DNA of 64,000 nucleotides from Thermoplasmatales archaeon (GTDB lineage: Archaea > Thermoplasmatota > E2 > DHVEG-1): positions 17,567-81,566 of the forward strand of contig DAOVGR010000004.1 in NCBI GenBank assembly GCA_030672305.1. The letters are read 5' to 3'. This document shows positions 45,008-53,884 of this stretch, one piece after another. The notes below the pieces were generated by a model. That model saw only the letters and a list, made by a program, of their open reading frames with translations, had not been told where the DNA came from and searched no databases. The translations under genes and the position numbers were made by a program. The first letter of the stretch is position 1. Every line of letters begins with the position of its first letter.

Positions 45008-45697
45008 GTGCGTATGTTTAGGAAGATAACAATAGGATTAATTATGTTTTTATTTACCCTAATTTTTATAACAGAACTTGCAGCAGCAGATAGTGCCCCT
45101 TTTTCTTTTGATTCTATTGGACTATCTATTGCAGTACTTATTGCTGCAATTGCTACAATTATTACATTTCTTACCCTGGGTGGTATCAAATACGTTACAC
45201 CAGAGAATGTGTTAAAAACTGAAGTGAGACTGAATCTTTATAATTTCATCGATGAGTTTCCTGGTTCCCATCTTAGAGAGATAGCTCGGGAACTTGATTT
45301 AAAACCTAGTAATGCAGCATGGCATTTACGTAAATTGGAACAAACGAATCTTGTGAGAAGTCGAGTCATTGGTGGTAAGAAGGTATTTTACTTGGTTGAG
45401 GGTGGTGTTGATGCTCGAATAGAAGCAATTGCAGAGTCAATTCTTAGAAATGAGAATGCCAGAAATATTATGATTTACCTTTCTGGAAATCCTGGTAAGC
45501 ATCTACTTGAGATAGCAAATGCCTTGGACCTTAATCATCATACCGTTAAATGGCATATTAAGAAAATGTACTTGGCTGAGCTAATTGATGGTGATACAAG
45601 TAACTCTGCATATCCAGTTTATTATCCTACAGAAATCGGTCTTCAATCAATTAAGAATTATTCCTTTCAACTTAAAAAACCTAGTAAAGCAGCGTAA
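45008..45697 (+). CDS. Membrane-tethered tandem winged-helix regulator
   Basis: 229 residues from GTG 45008, nine bases after GGAGTG (44993-44998). ATG 45014 is an alternative. TTTATATAT (44972-44980) is the TATA box. A signal-anchor-like helix and a second hydrophobic segment (~4-27, ~35-62) precede two winged helices. The first (~75-140) has H-L-R-E-I-A-R-E-L-D-L-K-P-S-N-A-A-W-H-L-R-K-L. The second (~150-210) has H-L-L-E-I-A-N-A-L-D-L-N-H-H-T-V-K-W-H-I-K-K-M. It is probably a membrane-bound transcription factor responding to an envelope signal. Target unknown. Confidence 0.75.
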   Translation: MRMFRKITIGLIMFLFTLIFITELAAADSAPFSFDSIGLSIAVLIAAIATIITFLTLGGIKYVTPENVLKTEVRLNLYNFIDEFPGSHLREIARELDLKPSNAAWHLRKLEQTNLVRSRVIGGKKVFYLVEGGVDARIEAIAESILRNENARNIMIYLSGNPGKHLLEIANALDLNHHTVKWHIKKMYLAELIDGDTSNSAYPVYYPTEIGLQSIKNYSFQLKKPSKAA

Positions 45698-45815
45698 AAT
45701 CTGATTTTTTATTTTAATAAATCTTACTTTTTAGGTAAGAATCGTAAAATATACTTTAAATAATATTAATAATTACATTTTATTATCAAATATCTGTTAG
45801 CTTCAGAGCTATATT

Positions 45816-47009
45816 ATGATTGATTCTACAAAACATAAATTTCTAAGATACATACTATTCTTCAACCTCTACTTTGCAGAAGGATTAATGATTGCAATAA
45901 CCACAGTTGTTACAGCTCTTTATCTGCGTGAACAAGGAGTTTCTATTCCAATTACTACACTTATTATTGGTATTGTAAATATACCTTGGATATTGAAATT
46001 TATCTGGGGGCCAATAGTTGACCATTTTATAAAATTTGGAAGAAAGACTTTTATCATATTTGGTGGACTTCTATCTGTTTTTGCAATGTTTCTTGCCTCA
46101 ATGGTTAACCCAGGTGTCTCTTTGATACCCTTTGCATTACTTATTTTTACAAGCCATATTGGAATAGGTTTCATTGATGTTTCAACAGATGCTTGGGCAA
46201 TAGATGTTTCAACTGATAAAAATCGTGGAAAAATAAATGGTTCTATGTTTGCTGGCCAATATTCTGCTTGGGCAATTGGTGCAGGTTTACTTCCATTTAT
46301 AGGTTCAAATTTTGGTTATGGATTAGCATATTTTACTAATGGAGTAATAATTTTACTTCTTCTTATTTTTCCATTTTTTGTAAAAGAAGCATTAAGGTTC
46401 AAGACAAGACCAAAAATAGTACCTCTAATCCAAAAGGAGTTTAAAAAGAAAACAACTCTATTGGTTGCTCTTTTTTCACCGCTAGTATTCATGAATGAAG
46501 GAATGTTATCATTTATTATGCCTATTTTTATGAGAGATAATCTTGGTTTAGGTGATGTTCAAATAGGTCTTATTGCAGCAATCCTTCCAATAACTCTGGC
46601 AATTGGATCAATTATTGGAGGCATAGCAACAGATAAATTTGGAAGAAAAAGAACATTATATATTTTGCTTGGATTTAGTGCAATTTTTACAGCATCTCTT
46701 ATCTTTGCTAATAACTGGTGGAAATTATCAATAATTTATGGTATAATTGGATTTTTAATGGGTGGACATTCAACTGTTTCATGTGCTTTATTTATGGATA
46801 TAACAAATCCGAGAATTGGTGCAACTCAATATGGAATTTTTACAGGGATTGCAAACATTGGATTAAATGGAGGTGGAATGGTTACTGGTACATTAGTTGC
46901 TGCACTAAGTTACAGTCAAACATTTCTATATGCCAGTTGGGTGTTTGGACCAACAATTCTAGTATTATACTTTATAAGATTAAAAAAAAGAAGTAATAAA
47001 AAAGATTAA
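45816..47009 (+). CDS. Major facilitator superfamily transporter
   Basis: 397 residues with about 12 membrane helices. The half-repeat MFS motif appears as G-I-A-T-D-K-F-G-R-K-R-T (~residue 270), and a first-half equivalent is V-D-H-F-I-K-F-G-R-K-T. D-V-S-T-D-A-W-A-I-D in helix 4 resembles AmpG/PAT and folate-biopterin type carriers. The substrate is not readable. It stands alone between the HTH regulator and a convergent translation-factor gene. Confidence 0.88.
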   Translation: MIDSTKHKFLRYILFFNLYFAEGLMIAITTVVTALYLREQGVSIPITTLIIGIVNIPWILKFIWGPIVDHFIKFGRKTFIIFGGLLSVFAMFLASMVNPGVSLIPFALLIFTSHIGIGFIDVSTDAWAIDVSTDKNRGKINGSMFAGQYSAWAIGAGLLPFIGSNFGYGLAYFTNGVIILLLLIFPFFVKEALRFKTRPKIVPLIQKEFKKKTTLLVALFSPLVFMNEGMLSFIMPIFMRDNLGLGDVQIGLIAAILPITLAIGSIIGGIATDKFGRKRTLYILLGFSAIFTASLIFANNWWKLSIIYGIIGFLMGGHSTVSCALFMDITNPRIGATQYGIFTGIANIGLNGGGMVTGTLVAALSYSQTFLYASWVFGPTILVLYFIRLKKRSNKKD

Positions 47010-47023
47010 AGAACTAATTTTTT

Positions 47024-47296
47024 TTAGGTTCGTCCAACATCAGTTACTTCAGCACTATCAACATCTTCAATTTCAGCAATTTTTTCAGCTATCGGATCAA
47101 TTCCACCCGCTTCATCTGGAACAACAACAGTAACATTTAATCCTTTCAATCCAAAGGCAATAGGTTTGATCTCAATATTACCAAGTTTAGCAGGTGGTTT
47201 AACTAAAGCTCTTATTTTTTCTATTATTTTCTGAAGTTTATCTTCCTCTAAGACTTCTCCAGGCATAACTCGAATAAGGCCAATTACTTCTCCCAT
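47024..47296 (-). CDS. ef1B: Translation elongation factor aEF-1 beta
   Basis: 90 residues, the guanine-nucleotide exchange factor for aEF1A. The full archaeal sequence pattern is present: V-I-G-L-I-R-V-M-P near the start, K-P-I-A-F-G-L-K-G-L-N-V-T-V-V-V-P-D-E-A-G-G in the middle, and the end D-V-D-S-A-E-V-T-D-V-G-R. A small zinc-ribbon gene ends 13 bases upstream and is co-transcribed, a conserved archaeal pair. Confidence 0.96.
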   Translation of the reverse strand: MGEVIGLIRVMPGEVLEEDKLQKIIEKIRALVKPPAKLGNIEIKPIAFGLKGLNVTVVVPDEAGGIDPIAEKIAEIEDVDSAEVTDVGRT

Positions 47297-47308
47297 AATT
47301 TGCTCCCC

Positions 47309-47473
47309 CTAAGGTCCAGTAAATTCACACTTCAGACAGACGTATTTAACACTTTGTTCTCTACAACTTGAACACCGTCCAATGGTTTCAGAACAAGTTG
47401 GGCAAGGAAAGGTTGTAGAACCTTTTTCTAGTAGTCCTTTTCCGCATGAAATGCATTTTTCTGCCTTTTTCAT
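47309..47473 (-). CDS. Small zinc-ribbon protein upstream of aEF1B (DUF1610-like)
   Basis: 54 residues, starting MKKAEKCISCGKGLLEKGST. Eight cysteines in four CxxC pairs (C-I-S-C, C-P-T-C, C-S-S-C, C-L-K-C) make two zinc sites in a double zinc ribbon. Proteins of this kind sit next to aEF1B in many archaea and are thought to bind RNA. The ATG lies about 25 bases from an A/T-rich TATA-like stretch, so a leaderless transcript is plausible. Confidence 0.85.
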   Translation of the reverse strand: MKKAEKCISCGKGLLEKGSTTFPCPTCSETIGRCSSCREQSVKYVCLKCEFTGP

Positions 47474-47525
47474 AGGATGTGCTGAATACCATACCTATTT
47501 TTAAATGTTATCAATTACCCTTACA

Positions 47526-47563
47526 TTTATATATCCTACATCAGATAATTTTATTGAGGGGGG
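47526..47563 (+). promoter_or_regulatory. Orphan surface-gene promoter element
   Basis: TTTATATATCC (47526-47536), ATCAGATAATTTTATTGA and GGGGGG (47558-47563) repeat the layout of the elements at 17928 and 20165. It stands in front of a broken reading frame instead of an intact surface gene. Confidence 0.5.
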
Positions 47564-47572
47564 TAGTTAAGT

Positions 47573-47677
47573 TTGGACAAAAAGAGTACCCTGTTAAGTT
47601 AAAATCTAGCAAGTAGTCGTTGGAATCAAACTCTTCGAAATGGACTAACTGGAGAAGAACTTGATTTTCACCAGTAA
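47573..47677 (+). pseudogene. Decayed start of a secreted surface-protein gene
   Basis: From TTG 47573 the frame reads (M)DKKSTLLS then stops. The intact surface protein at 17976 starts MDKKSGLLN. After the stop the same frame continues NLASSRWNQTLRNGLTGEEL before another stop at 47675. This reads like the start of a mature domain, but no further match is seen. With its intact promoter and GGGGGG ribosome-binding site, it looks like the remnant of a deleted surface gene. Confidence 0.4.
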
Positions 47678-47736
47678 ACGTGCATTCAACACTTATCTCC
47701 TGCACTTTTTTACTCTTCTTTCGATTATAAAAAAAT

Positions 47737-48312
47737 TCAGTTAATACTATCGTATATTCTTTGTTCAACAATTTTAGCCAATTCAATAGTAAACAAAAGG
47801 TTATCTGAACTCATAAGACCAATAACATTTAATATTCTAAAAGTAAGAAAATCATTATATCCCTCTTTTGTTATTGCTTTCGACTCGTTTCCAATAATAT
47901 TTATGGACTCATCAATAACCTCAAAATTGCCAGTAGTTATTATATACTCAATAGTTGTGTTATATCCTATCTCAGCTTTTTCAATTGAGTTGAATTTATT
48001 TAATTCACATGTTATATAATCATATTCATCTTCGTTTGAAGTATTTCCTTTTGAAAATTCAATTTTAAATGTTTCTGTAGGTTTATCTTGTGGAAAACGA
48101 GAAAATTCACTTGTAAATTCTTCGCCCCTATATTTTTCTGAATAATCTTCTGGCAGATCTTCAATAGTGAGTAATAAATTTTGTATAGATGTTGTTATAA
48201 GTTCTCCGGTCTGATTATTATTTTGTTTTTGATTGTTTTCTTCAAAGCATCCGCTTAGGGTAATGCCTAATATTAAAACAATAATTGATATAATCAATAA
48301 TTTTCTTTTCAT
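47737..48312 (-). CDS. Secreted lipoprotein of unknown function
   Basis: 191 residues. The signal peptide ends in a lipobox L-S-G-C (Cys near residue 22) followed by a polar N/Q-rich linker, so it is a likely lipid-anchored protein. The body (~45-190) is an alpha/beta domain of unknown family. A possible shape is a small ligand-binding fold with helices such as E-K-A-E-I-G-Y-N-T-T-I-E-Y. No neighbour gives its function. It borders the decayed surface-gene remnant. Confidence 0.7.
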   Translation of the reverse strand: MKRKLLIISIIVLILGITLSGCFEENNQKQNNNQTGELITTSIQNLLLTIEDLPEDYSEKYRGEEFTSEFSRFPQDKPTETFKIEFSKGNTSNEDEYDYITCELNKFNSIEKAEIGYNTTIEYIITTGNFEVIDESINIIGNESKAITKEGYNDFLTFRILNVIGLMSSDNLLFTIELAKIVEQRIYDSIN

Positions 48313-48433
48313 CCGTCTTGTCTCAGCTCCAAAACTTCTAATTAATATTACTTATAACATATAGGATATAATTTTCAGGATAGATAAATGTGAGTGTTAC
48401 TTCTATCATATTTTTAAATGTGACGTTTAAATT

Positions 48434-49525
48434 TTATTTAGGTTTACATTTTTCATCTTGTTTTTTTATCATATCAAGTGAAAATGAAGCAACGGATTTA
48501 AATATGCGATACTGGAAGATTGCACCAGCAATTAGATTCATATGGAAAGTAACAAACCTATATAATATAATGAAAACACCAATGAGAGTGTCAGAAGTAG
48601 TGCCAATTAAAACGCCATAGAGACCATAAATACCCACCTCTGTAATACCAGCACTACCCGGAGTAGTAGGCATCATTATAATTACTAGTAACAAAATTTG
48701 TGCGGCATAGGATTCTATAAAATAAGGAGGTAAACCCAATCCTAAAAGAATCATAGATGGAATCAAGAATCCACAAGACCAAAATAAAACAGTAAAAATA
48801 CTAGCTAAAAATAATGATTTTTTATTATCACCAGAAAATCTATACATACTTTTATGAAAATTATCAACCTCTCGATTTATTTTCTGAATTATCTTTCTCC
48901 CACTTTCTTTTTTCTTTGAAAATCTACTAAATTTTTTACTTAAAGTAATCAAGAAAGCCTTAGTTTTATCAGGTCTAATTATTGCATATATAAATAATAA
49001 AAGCAATAAAACGAAAAAAATAACACCAATAGTTAGTCCAAGACTAATAAAACCTAGATCGCTAACATCTTTAAAGATAAATAAAGCTATAGGAACTAAT
49101 ATCAAAATAAATATTGCATCCATTAATCTTTCACCAAGTACAGCTGCAGTAGCACAACCAAGACTCATACCGTCTTTATTCAAAAGATGAATTCTGACAG
49201 GTTCACCACCAGCCATAGATGGAGTAATACATGCTAGAAAAAAATTTGCAATAACAATTCTTGTTGATTCAATCAAACTAATTTTTACATTCTTGTCCAT
49301 TGTATTAGCCAGAATCTTAAGTCGAGCTCCCCATAAAATCCAATATAGCACATTTAATAAAATAGCAACTGCAAAAAACTCATATTTTATAGAGATTTTA
49401 GAAAGGTTCTCTAATGTTTTAGCATCAACTGTAAAAAACAAAATAACAATAATAATAACTATACTAAATGTGACACTTAAAATAAATGGAATTTTTAGAG
49501 TCTTAGTTTTTTTCTCCTTTTGCAC
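48434..49525 (-). CDS. LPG-synthase-TM / YbhN-type (UPF0104) membrane protein
   Basis: 363 residues with about eight membrane helices. The core motifs are A-A-V-L-G-E-R-L-M-D-A-I-F-I-L and the later M-P-T-T-P-G-S-A-G-I-T-E-V-G. They match the membrane domain of lysylphosphatidylglycerol synthases (aglD-like proteins in archaea). Family members act as lipid or lipid-glycan flippases or transferase partners. Here the neighbours are a radical SAM gene and glycosyltransferases, so a role in lipid-linked glycan assembly is likely. It is divergent from the radical SAM gene. Confidence 0.85.
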   Translation of the reverse strand: MQKEKKTKTLKIPFILSVTFSIVIIIVILFFTVDAKTLENLSKISIKYEFFAVAILLNVLYWILWGARLKILANTMDKNVKISLIESTRIVIANFFLACITPSMAGGEPVRIHLLNKDGMSLGCATAAVLGERLMDAIFILILVPIALFIFKDVSDLGFISLGLTIGVIFFVLLLLLFIYAIIRPDKTKAFLITLSKKFSRFSKKKESGRKIIQKINREVDNFHKSMYRFSGDNKKSLFLASIFTVLFWSCGFLIPSMILLGLGLPPYFIESYAAQILLLVIIMMPTTPGSAGITEVGIYGLYGVLIGTTSDTLIGVFIILYRFVTFHMNLIAGAIFQYRIFKSVASFSLDMIKKQDEKCKPK

Positions 49526-49633
49526 GCATGTGTTAATTTAGGGATAATATATTTTATTTATGTTTATTTTAAGAAATAAACAAAAAACCTTTTCAGCAAT
49601 TATTATATTGCTCAACTCTTAGCAGTGGAGCAT

Positions 49634-50584
49634 ATGAAAAAATTACCGAAACAAAAATATTTAAAAACATTGGGATATGCTTTAAAAAATTACATTTCAA
49701 GAGATTGTATATACCCATTTTATGCATCATACAAGGTTACTCATAAATGTGGTTTAAAATGTGAGTTCTGCAATGTATGGATGGAGGATACACCAGATTT
49801 ACAAAAAGAGGATGTTTTTAAGGTTATTGATAATATTGCAAATTCAAGTATTATTGTATTAAGCATAGAAGGAGGAGATCCACTAATCAGAAAGGATTTA
49901 GGGGAAATTCTGAAGTATGCTTATCAAAAACCAATCATACTTTTTTTTACAACAAATGGGCATCTTCTTGATAAAAGACCAATGAAAGAATATGGTAAGT
50001 ATATTGATTATCTTCACATAAGCATTGATGAAGGACATAACAATCTTGAGTTTTTTAGTAGACTTAAAGAGTTTCAGAGCTTCGGACCAGAAATATGTGT
50101 CCAAATTGTTGTTACTAGGGATACTGTCCCAGTTCTTGAAGAAAAAGTAAAAAGTATATTTAAGGTTGGCGCAAGAACTGTTGTAATGCCAGCATGCCAT
50201 CTTGATGGAACAGATGATTACTACCCTGATTCTAAAGAATTCCGAAAAGAAATCATTAGGCTAAAAAAGAAATACCCAAATACAATCACAACACCAAATG
50301 GTTTTTTAAATAATATTAACAAACAACATGGGTGTTCTAGCTCCTCTGTAATAATAGACTCAGATGGTGGACTATTTTATCCATGTAGAACTGTTGGTGA
50401 AAGAATATACAATTTCACTGAAGGATCATTTATGGATTTTCTAAAAACAAAAAATGCAAAAAAAGCTAGAGAGGCTATGAAACAATGTGAAAGATGTTGT
50501 GGATGGTATCAATATTTTGCAACTGATTCCTTTGCCACACCTATTTCCTTAATTTCCTCATTAAGCCCTTATATTTTTAAATAG
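49634..50584 (+). CDS. Radical SAM protein with a SPASM-like C-terminus
   Basis: 316 residues from ATG 49634; a GTG at 49625 is possible. The radical SAM cluster C-G-L-K-C-E-F-C (CxxxCxxC, ~residue 34) is followed by E-G-G-D-P-L, the SAM-binding Gly-rich segment. A later cysteine set (C-S-S-S-S ... C-R-T-V-G-E ... C-E-R-C-C) could bind a second iron-sulfur cluster. The substrate is unknown. Its neighbours, a flippase and glycosyltransferases, point to lipid or glycan modification. Confidence 0.85.
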   Translation: MKKLPKQKYLKTLGYALKNYISRDCIYPFYASYKVTHKCGLKCEFCNVWMEDTPDLQKEDVFKVIDNIANSSIIVLSIEGGDPLIRKDLGEILKYAYQKPIILFFTTNGHLLDKRPMKEYGKYIDYLHISIDEGHNNLEFFSRLKEFQSFGPEICVQIVVTRDTVPVLEEKVKSIFKVGARTVVMPACHLDGTDDYYPDSKEFRKEIIRLKKKYPNTITTPNGFLNNINKQHGCSSSSVIIDSDGGLFYPCRTVGERIYNFTEGSFMDFLKTKNAKKAREAMKQCERCCGWYQYFATDSFATPISLISSLSPYIFK

Positions 50585-50636
50585 GAACAATATTTATCAA
50601 CAAGAAATTATTTGGTTTTACGGATTTTGAAGGTAT

Positions 50637-51818
50637 ATGAAAATACTATTAGCAACAGAATCATATTATCCAAATATTGATGGAGGTGCTATAGCTCAAC
50701 ATAACCTAGCCCTTGAGCTTAAAAAACGTGGTCATGAAATATGCATAATAGCACCTGGTTATACCCATAAAAATAAAGTTGAAAAAGAAGATGGAACCAC
50801 AATTTTCAGAACCAAAGGAATAAAATTACCCATATATATGCATGGAAGATACTATTTTTCATTATTCCCCTATTTCCAAGTTAAAAAAATAATTAAAAAC
50901 TTCAAACCTGACATTGTTAATATTTGTTCACCATATCCCATAGGTATAAGTGCATATCTTTGTGCAAGAAAACAAGATATACCTGTTGTAGGCTCAATCC
51001 ATATATTACCTGATAACATGATAACACCATTTCACAAACTTAAAAACCAGGATAGAGTTGAAAATTACTCGTGGAGATATTTAATCTATTTTTTTAATCT
51101 TGCGGACTGGGCAACAATACCAACAAAAACTGGAGCAGAAATGTACAAAAACAAGGGTTTAATCACAAATATCACACCAATTTCTAATGGTTTAAAAACA
51201 GAAATATTTAATCCAAACAATGATGGTGAGTATCTTAGAAAAAAATTTGGGTTACCTAAGAAAAACATAATTTTATACACTGGCAGAATAAACGAGGAAA
51301 AAAACCTGGATGTCTTAATCAAAGCAATTCCATATGTTCTTAAAAAAGTTGATGCTCATTTTCTTATCGTTGGATCAGGTGGTGATTATAAAAAATTATT
51401 AATTAAGTTAACTGAAGAGTTAAACGTTGAGAATAACACAACGTTTACTGATTTTCTTGACTGGGATGATTATCCAAATATCTATGCAATTGCAGATCTT
51501 TTCGCAATGCCCTCAGAAGCAGAGTTACAAAGTATAGTAACAATGGAAGCAGTTGCTTCTGGTTTACCAATTGTAGTAGTAAATAAAGGAGCAATCCATG
51601 AGCTTGCAAGTATGAATAATGGATTTGTTTTCGAATCAAAAAATAGTAAACAAATGGCGGAATGTATCGTTAAAATACTTAATGATGAGAAACTTAAAAA
51701 AAATATGGGCACAAATAGCCTTGAATTAATAAAAGAACATACCATGGCATCAATAGCAGTTAAATTTGAGGAAATATATAAGAAAGTATTAACCAATTAT
51801 ACCAGCAGAAAAAACTAG
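50637..51818 (+). CDS. GT4-family glycosyltransferase
   Basis: 393 residues, GT-B fold. The N-terminal Y-Y-P-N-I-D-G-G-A-I-A-Q-H-N-L-A, I-Y-T-G-R-I-N-E-E-K-N near residue 218, and the donor-binding segment P-S-E-A-E-L-Q-S-I-V-T-M-E-A (~residue 295) fit GT4 enzymes, including those that glycosylate diacyl or archaeal diether lipids. E-A-E-L-Q stands where E-[GS]-F-G is usual. It is in the same direction as the radical SAM gene after 52 bases. Acceptor unknown. Confidence 0.88.
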   Translation: MKILLATESYYPNIDGGAIAQHNLALELKKRGHEICIIAPGYTHKNKVEKEDGTTIFRTKGIKLPIYMHGRYYFSLFPYFQVKKIIKNFKPDIVNICSPYPIGISAYLCARKQDIPVVGSIHILPDNMITPFHKLKNQDRVENYSWRYLIYFFNLADWATIPTKTGAEMYKNKGLITNITPISNGLKTEIFNPNNDGEYLRKKFGLPKKNIILYTGRINEEKNLDVLIKAIPYVLKKVDAHFLIVGSGGDYKKLLIKLTEELNVENNTTFTDFLDWDDYPNIYAIADLFAMPSEAELQSIVTMEAVASGLPIVVVNKGAIHELASMNNGFVFESKNSKQMAECIVKILNDEKLKKNMGTNSLELIKEHTMASIAVKFEEIYKKVLTNYTSRKN

Positions 51819-51823
51819 ATTTT

Positions 51824-53833
51824 TTAATTTAAATAGTTTATTTTTTCTAAATATGTCCAATTAACTTCAAATATTTCTGTCCATTGTATTGGTTCTTGAG
51901 TATCTGAATCTAGTTCAATGGATTCATTTATATATATTAGACTAAAAGGTTGTTGTAAAAATTTATCATAGGATGCATACATTGTATCATCTTCTCTTGT
52001 TTCATTTACCATGTATCGAATTTCTCCAAAATGAACATGCACAACATCGTATTTCATTATGTTATCAATTATAACATGTGTTATTCTACTATGGTTCTTC
52101 CCAACTCCTAATAGCTCATGAATATATTCATCTAAATTTTCTGCTTCCCACATTTCCTCTGTTTCATCCTTGGTCGTATTAAAACCATAGGCTTCTGACA
52201 TTCTTGCAAGACGGTGATCAGATGCTATCATACTAAGGTTTTTATCCAAATTTTCAGACATCCATTCAATAACTGCAATGTTCTGTGTGGTTATACGTTC
52301 ATCAGATGCTTTTAATGTTTTATGTGCAAGATATGGAGTTGCAGCAAGTGATACAAAAATGATTAAAATTATAAATAATTGTAATAGTGGATTTTTATTA
52401 GATAAAATATTCTTTTTAGATGGCCTTCTAATTAAAAACTTCTTTTTTCTTTTAAATTTGATTAGTAATTCTTTGTATTTTGGATCTGAAAATATCCCTC
52501 CAAGTCCAAAAACAGCAATTATTGCAAGTGGTGCCATCGTATATTCAATATGTCTATGAGGAAGTAGAATGTTATTACTGCTAATCATTGCATATCCAAA
52601 TGATAGCATAACTGCCAACATCCAACCACAGATAAACAAACCATTTTTCGTACGCCATGTATAACTAAAACCAGCTACTCCAAAAGCAATAATTACTAGA
52701 AATGGAAATGAATATACTATCGATTCTGGAGTAAATGTATCATTTATCCAAGGTATGTTAATAATTGTAAAAATTGTCATTACTAAAACACTTGATATCA
52801 AGGTCAATGAAAACTTTAAAAAAAATCTATTATTAATTTTTAGTTTATCAAACCAGTATATACTGCCGATTCCATTCTTATCCTTTTTTCTTTCTATTAA
52901 TAAAAAAGGCTTCCTTAATGTAAGATTAATTTTTTTATAAATTCCACTTATTGCATACTTAACGTTTTTGATAATATTATCATGTTTTCTCATTACCTTT
53001 ATTAGCCAAAACATTGCAAAGAAAATAACATAAAATAATATAATTACAAGGATTGAACCTATCCGTATTCCTGCAATAGTAAATCCAGAACGAATGAAAC
53101 TTTCATAAACTGTTGTTGCAATAAATGCCCAATAAGAAAATGTAATAGCACTTGTGATCAGTAGGTACATTATATCTTTTTTTAATGATTTAGTCCATGT
53201 CTTTGCTTTAACGTTTTCTAAAAATACAATAAATATCAATATAATTAGGTAAAAATAAGTGGTAAGATGATGAGACATAATAATAAGGACAGAAGAAATT
53301 AAAAGAGGTATGAAAAACCTTGAATTTTTTCTAAACTTTAAGAAAAAAAACATCGAAAGCATCATGAAAAAGTGTCCAATTGTTAGAGGTGAAGCATGAC
53401 TTGTTTGATAAACATGAAACGGAATAACAGAAAAAAACAGAGTAGATAGTATTGCAATTTTTTTATCATTTAGAAGTTCACGAGCTACAAAATAAAAAAC
53501 CAAAACAGAGAGTCCACCAAATATTGGTGTAAGTTTCGGCATAATGACAAGAATGTCGATACCGGTTACCCAATGAGCAAAGGAATTTATAGAATATAGT
53601 ATTGGAAATTCATTATATGAACTCCCCCAACCAGTGTAAGCAGGAAATATCATCCCAGTTTCTGAGACAGATTTTGTAAGACCCAAATATATTCCAAAGT
53701 CACATCCCCATGCAGCATTGGTCCAAGCAGGTAATGATCTTATAATTATTGCAAGTCCTGTAATTAGAATCAATGCCCAAAAAATCCAGTTTCTAAATAA
53801 TTTCCTTTCCCCTAAGTCAGCGCTAGCATTCAT
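51824..53833 (-). CDS. GT-C-type membrane glycosyltransferase / oligosaccharyl-lipid enzyme
   Basis: 669 residues from ATG at plus 53831-53833. The in-frame extension to 53866 would include the TATA-like TTTATATAA and is rejected. The N-terminal membrane region has a C-D-F-G-I-Y-L-G-L acidic loop soon after the first helix, as in GT-C enzymes (PMT/OST type). About 11-13 helices follow, with a soluble C-terminal domain (~500-669). Family members transfer sugars from polyprenyl phosphates. Convergent with the GT4 gene by five bases and downstream of the GT28-like gene. Confidence 0.8.
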   Translation of the reverse strand: MNASADLGERKLFRNWIFWALILITGLAIIIRSLPAWTNAAWGCDFGIYLGLTKSVSETGMIFPAYTGWGSSYNEFPILYSINSFAHWVTGIDILVIMPKLTPIFGGLSVLVFYFVARELLNDKKIAILSTLFFSVIPFHVYQTSHASPLTIGHFFMMLSMFFFLKFRKNSRFFIPLLISSVLIIMSHHLTTYFYLIILIFIVFLENVKAKTWTKSLKKDIMYLLITSAITFSYWAFIATTVYESFIRSGFTIAGIRIGSILVIILFYVIFFAMFWLIKVMRKHDNIIKNVKYAISGIYKKINLTLRKPFLLIERKKDKNGIGSIYWFDKLKINNRFFLKFSLTLISSVLVMTIFTIINIPWINDTFTPESIVYSFPFLVIIAFGVAGFSYTWRTKNGLFICGWMLAVMLSFGYAMISSNNILLPHRHIEYTMAPLAIIAVFGLGGIFSDPKYKELLIKFKRKKKFLIRRPSKKNILSNKNPLLQLFIILIIFVSLAATPYLAHKTLKASDERITTQNIAVIEWMSENLDKNLSMIASDHRLARMSEAYGFNTTKDETEEMWEAENLDEYIHELLGVGKNHSRITHVIIDNIMKYDVVHVHFGEIRYMVNETREDDTMYASYDKFLQQPFSLIYINESIELDSDTQEPIQWTEIFEVNWTYLEKINYLN

Positions 53834-53884
53834 CCTTTCACTCGTTATATAAACCTTAAATATCATCTTCCTTAAAAAATGGTA

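Noticed and set aside
47541..47786. Minus-strand 81-codon frame beyond the lipoprotein gene
   Set aside because: It starts inside the lipoprotein gene and runs over the surface-gene relic and its promoter. It has no recognisable domain.
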